Positions 62,834 to 64,000 of a DNA stretch of 64,000 nt are shown piece after piece. Position 1 is the stretch's first letter, and every line of letters starts with the position of its first letter. The notes below the pieces were generated by a model. That model did not search any database, was not told the origin of the DNA, and worked only from the letters and a program-made list of their open reading frames with translations. The translations under genes and the position numbers were made by a program. This DNA is from Planctomycetales bacterium (GTDB lineage: Bacteria > Planctomycetota > Planctomycetia > Pirellulales > Thermoguttaceae): assembly GCA_007119795.1 (NCBI GenBank), contig SKOZ01000031.1, forward strand, positions 10,784 to 74,783. Direction: 5' to 3'.

Positions 62834-64000
62834 CTACGCGCCCCCGGCGGCCCGCACCCGCTCGAGCAGGCACTCGGTCGCGCGGTGGGCGAAGGCCTCG
62901 TCGTTGATGTTGCAGTCGAGCTCCTCGACGGGAATGTCGCCCCGCAGGTTCTGCCGCAGGGCGGCGAAGAGCGCGCCGTCGGCCTCCGGAGACCAGAAGG
63001 GCCCGCCGGGGGCATCGATCATGCTCAGCCCCTTCAGCGGCAGCAGCACGGTGACCGGTCCGGCGCTCTCGTTGAGGCGCTCGGCGATGGCCCGGCCCAG
63101 GGCGGTGCACTCCTCGGGCGTGGTCCGCATCAGGGTGATGTTCGGGTTGTGCTGGTAGAAGGTCCGTCCCTGGAATCGTGAAGGGACCGTCTCCGGGGCC
63201 CAGAAGTTGACCATGTCGAGGCACCCCGGGGCTACGACGGCGGGAACCCCACTGCGGGCGGCCGCCCGCAGCCGGTCGGGACCGGCGGCGAAGACGCCGC
63301 CGACCAGCTCGTCGGCCCACTCGGTCGTGGTCACGTCGAGCACCCCGGCGATCCGCCCCGCCTCGATCAGCTTCTCCATGGTCCGCCCCCCGGTCCCGGT
63401 GGCGTGGAAGACGAGGACCTCGAAACCGGCGGCTTCCAGAACGCGGCGGGCGGCCTCCACGCAGTCGGTGGTATTGCCGAACATCGAGGCCGCCAAGAGG
63501 GGCTTGTCGTCGCCCGCGGGCACCTCGGTCTCGACCATCCCGCAGACGGCGCCGGCGGCGCGGGCGAAGACCTCGCGGCTGATGCGGTTGACCCCGGCGA
63601 CGTCCACGATGCTGGGGACCATGACGATGTCGGCGACGCCCACGTAGCCCGACGTGTCGCTGCCGGCCACCGTGGAGACCATCACCTTGGGCACCCCCAC
63701 GGGCAGACCGCGCATCGCCGCGCAGGCCACCGAGGTCCCTCCCCCGCCGCCCAGGGCCAGGATGGCGTCGAAACGTCCTCGAGCGAACAGTTCGGGAATC
63801 AGCGTCGCCGCCCCGCGGCTCATCACCGCCACCGCCTCGCCCCGGTCGCCCCGTTCGCGGAGCACCGCCAATTCGGTGCCGCCGGCCCGCGCCACCTCCT
63901 CGCTAGAGACGTCGGCAGGAACCGCAGGCCCTGCGAGTACTCCGACATCAACGAGCAGCACGCGGTGCCCGCGGGCCTCGATACACTGCCTGGTGAAGGC
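62834..64000 (-). CDS. UPF0261 (Tm-1-like ATP-binding) protein, truncated by window edge
   Basis: 388 residues are in the window; the gene runs off the right edge and lacks about 15-20 N-terminal residues. The remaining part begins [20 protein letters not shown], as in UPF0261. Characteristic phrases are [43 protein letters not shown], a two-domain Rossmann-like arrangement, [40 protein letters not shown], and [17 protein letters not shown]. It corresponds to the N-terminal half of plant Tm-1, which binds ATP, and sits beside the gene for the C-terminal half. The two are probably one transcript. Confidence 0.85.
   Translation of the reverse strand, partial: AFTRQCIEARGHRVLLVDVGVLAGPAVPADVSSEEVARAGGTELAVLRERGDRGEAVAVMSRGAATLIPELFARGRFDAILALGGGGGTSVACAAMRGLPVGVPKVMVSTVAGSDTSGYVGVADIVMVPSIVDVAGVNRISREVFARAAGAVCGMVETEVPAGDDKPLLAASMFGNTTDCVEAARRVLEAAGFEVLVFHATGTGGRTMEKLIEAGRIAGVLDVTTTEWADELVGGVFAAGPDRLRAAARSGVPAVVAPGCLDMVNFWAPETVPSRFQGRTFYQHNPNITLMRTTPEECTALGRAIAERLNESAGPVTVLLPLKGLSMIDAPGGPFWSPEADGALFAALRQNLRGDIPVEELDCNINDEAFAHRATECLLERVRAAGGA

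Overview
This 64 kb window (about 67% G+C) reads as a chromosomal piece of a planctomycete, most likely of the order Pirellulales. The evidence is a group of families that are common there: a DUF1559 pilin-like protein with the H-x9-DG tail, YTV-type repeat protein, MJ0042-type zinc-ribbon membrane proteins, a hydrazine-synthase-alpha-like cytochrome protein, a secreted sulfatase, a ThuA-like protein, Tat-exported oxidoreductase-like proteins, and FHA and STAS signalling proteins. There is no prophage, insertion sequence, CRISPR array, rRNA or recognisable tRNA. Taxonomy is inferred from gene content only.

Layout. 1-6.4 kb: edge of a lipoprotein gene, a glycosyltransferase, an atypical Ser/Thr kinase, a YTV-repeat secreted protein, then a nickel/cobalt ECF-type uptake set (CbiM-NikL-CbiQ) with no ATPase gene beside it. 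6.5-14.6 kb: exported aldo/keto reductase, DUF1559 protein, a 946-residue dihaem beta-propeller protein, glucose-6-phosphate isomerase and a UPF0173 hydrolase. 14.6-21.6 kb, mostly minus strand: zinc-ribbon membrane protein, pheT, pheS, CstA-type carbon-starvation transporter and undecaprenyl-diphosphatase. 21.9-33.0 kb: lipoprotein cytochrome, glycogen debranching enzyme, Tat-exported TIM-barrel protein, FHA, small conserved protein, HNH, STAS, BON, EF-hand and Spy-like secreted proteins.

33.4-43.4 kb is a type II secretion operon in the order gspE-F-G-H-I-J-K-L-M, tightly overlapped. The prepilin leaders of GspI and GspJ are 78 and 60 residues long and are encoded by repeat DNA, against 13-17 residues for GspG, H and K. 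The last gene appears to carry a GspC/PilP-like C-terminal domain. No secretin or prepilin peptidase gene is present in the window.

43.5-56.6 kb: ThuA-like protein, a metal ABC permease fused to a DtxR-like regulator domain, sulfatase, glycosyltransferase, hisI, hisG, a glutaminyl cyclase, a sugar-phosphate isomerase-like protein and a three-gene ExbB/ExbD-like operon. 56.6-64 kb: Ogt-type DNA repair protein, a glycoside hydrolase, a lactate-racemase-like pseudogene remnant, an esterase, and two adjacent genes matching the two halves of the plant Tm-1 protein (the second runs off the window).

The most unusual signal is a family of seven-base tandem repeats (C-rich on the coding strand, e.g. 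CCAGCCA, CAACGGA), often paired with a GC palindrome. They lie directly before the start codons of pheT, gspL and hisG, where a Shine-Dalgarno sequence would be expected, and inside the leader-coding regions of gspI and gspJ.
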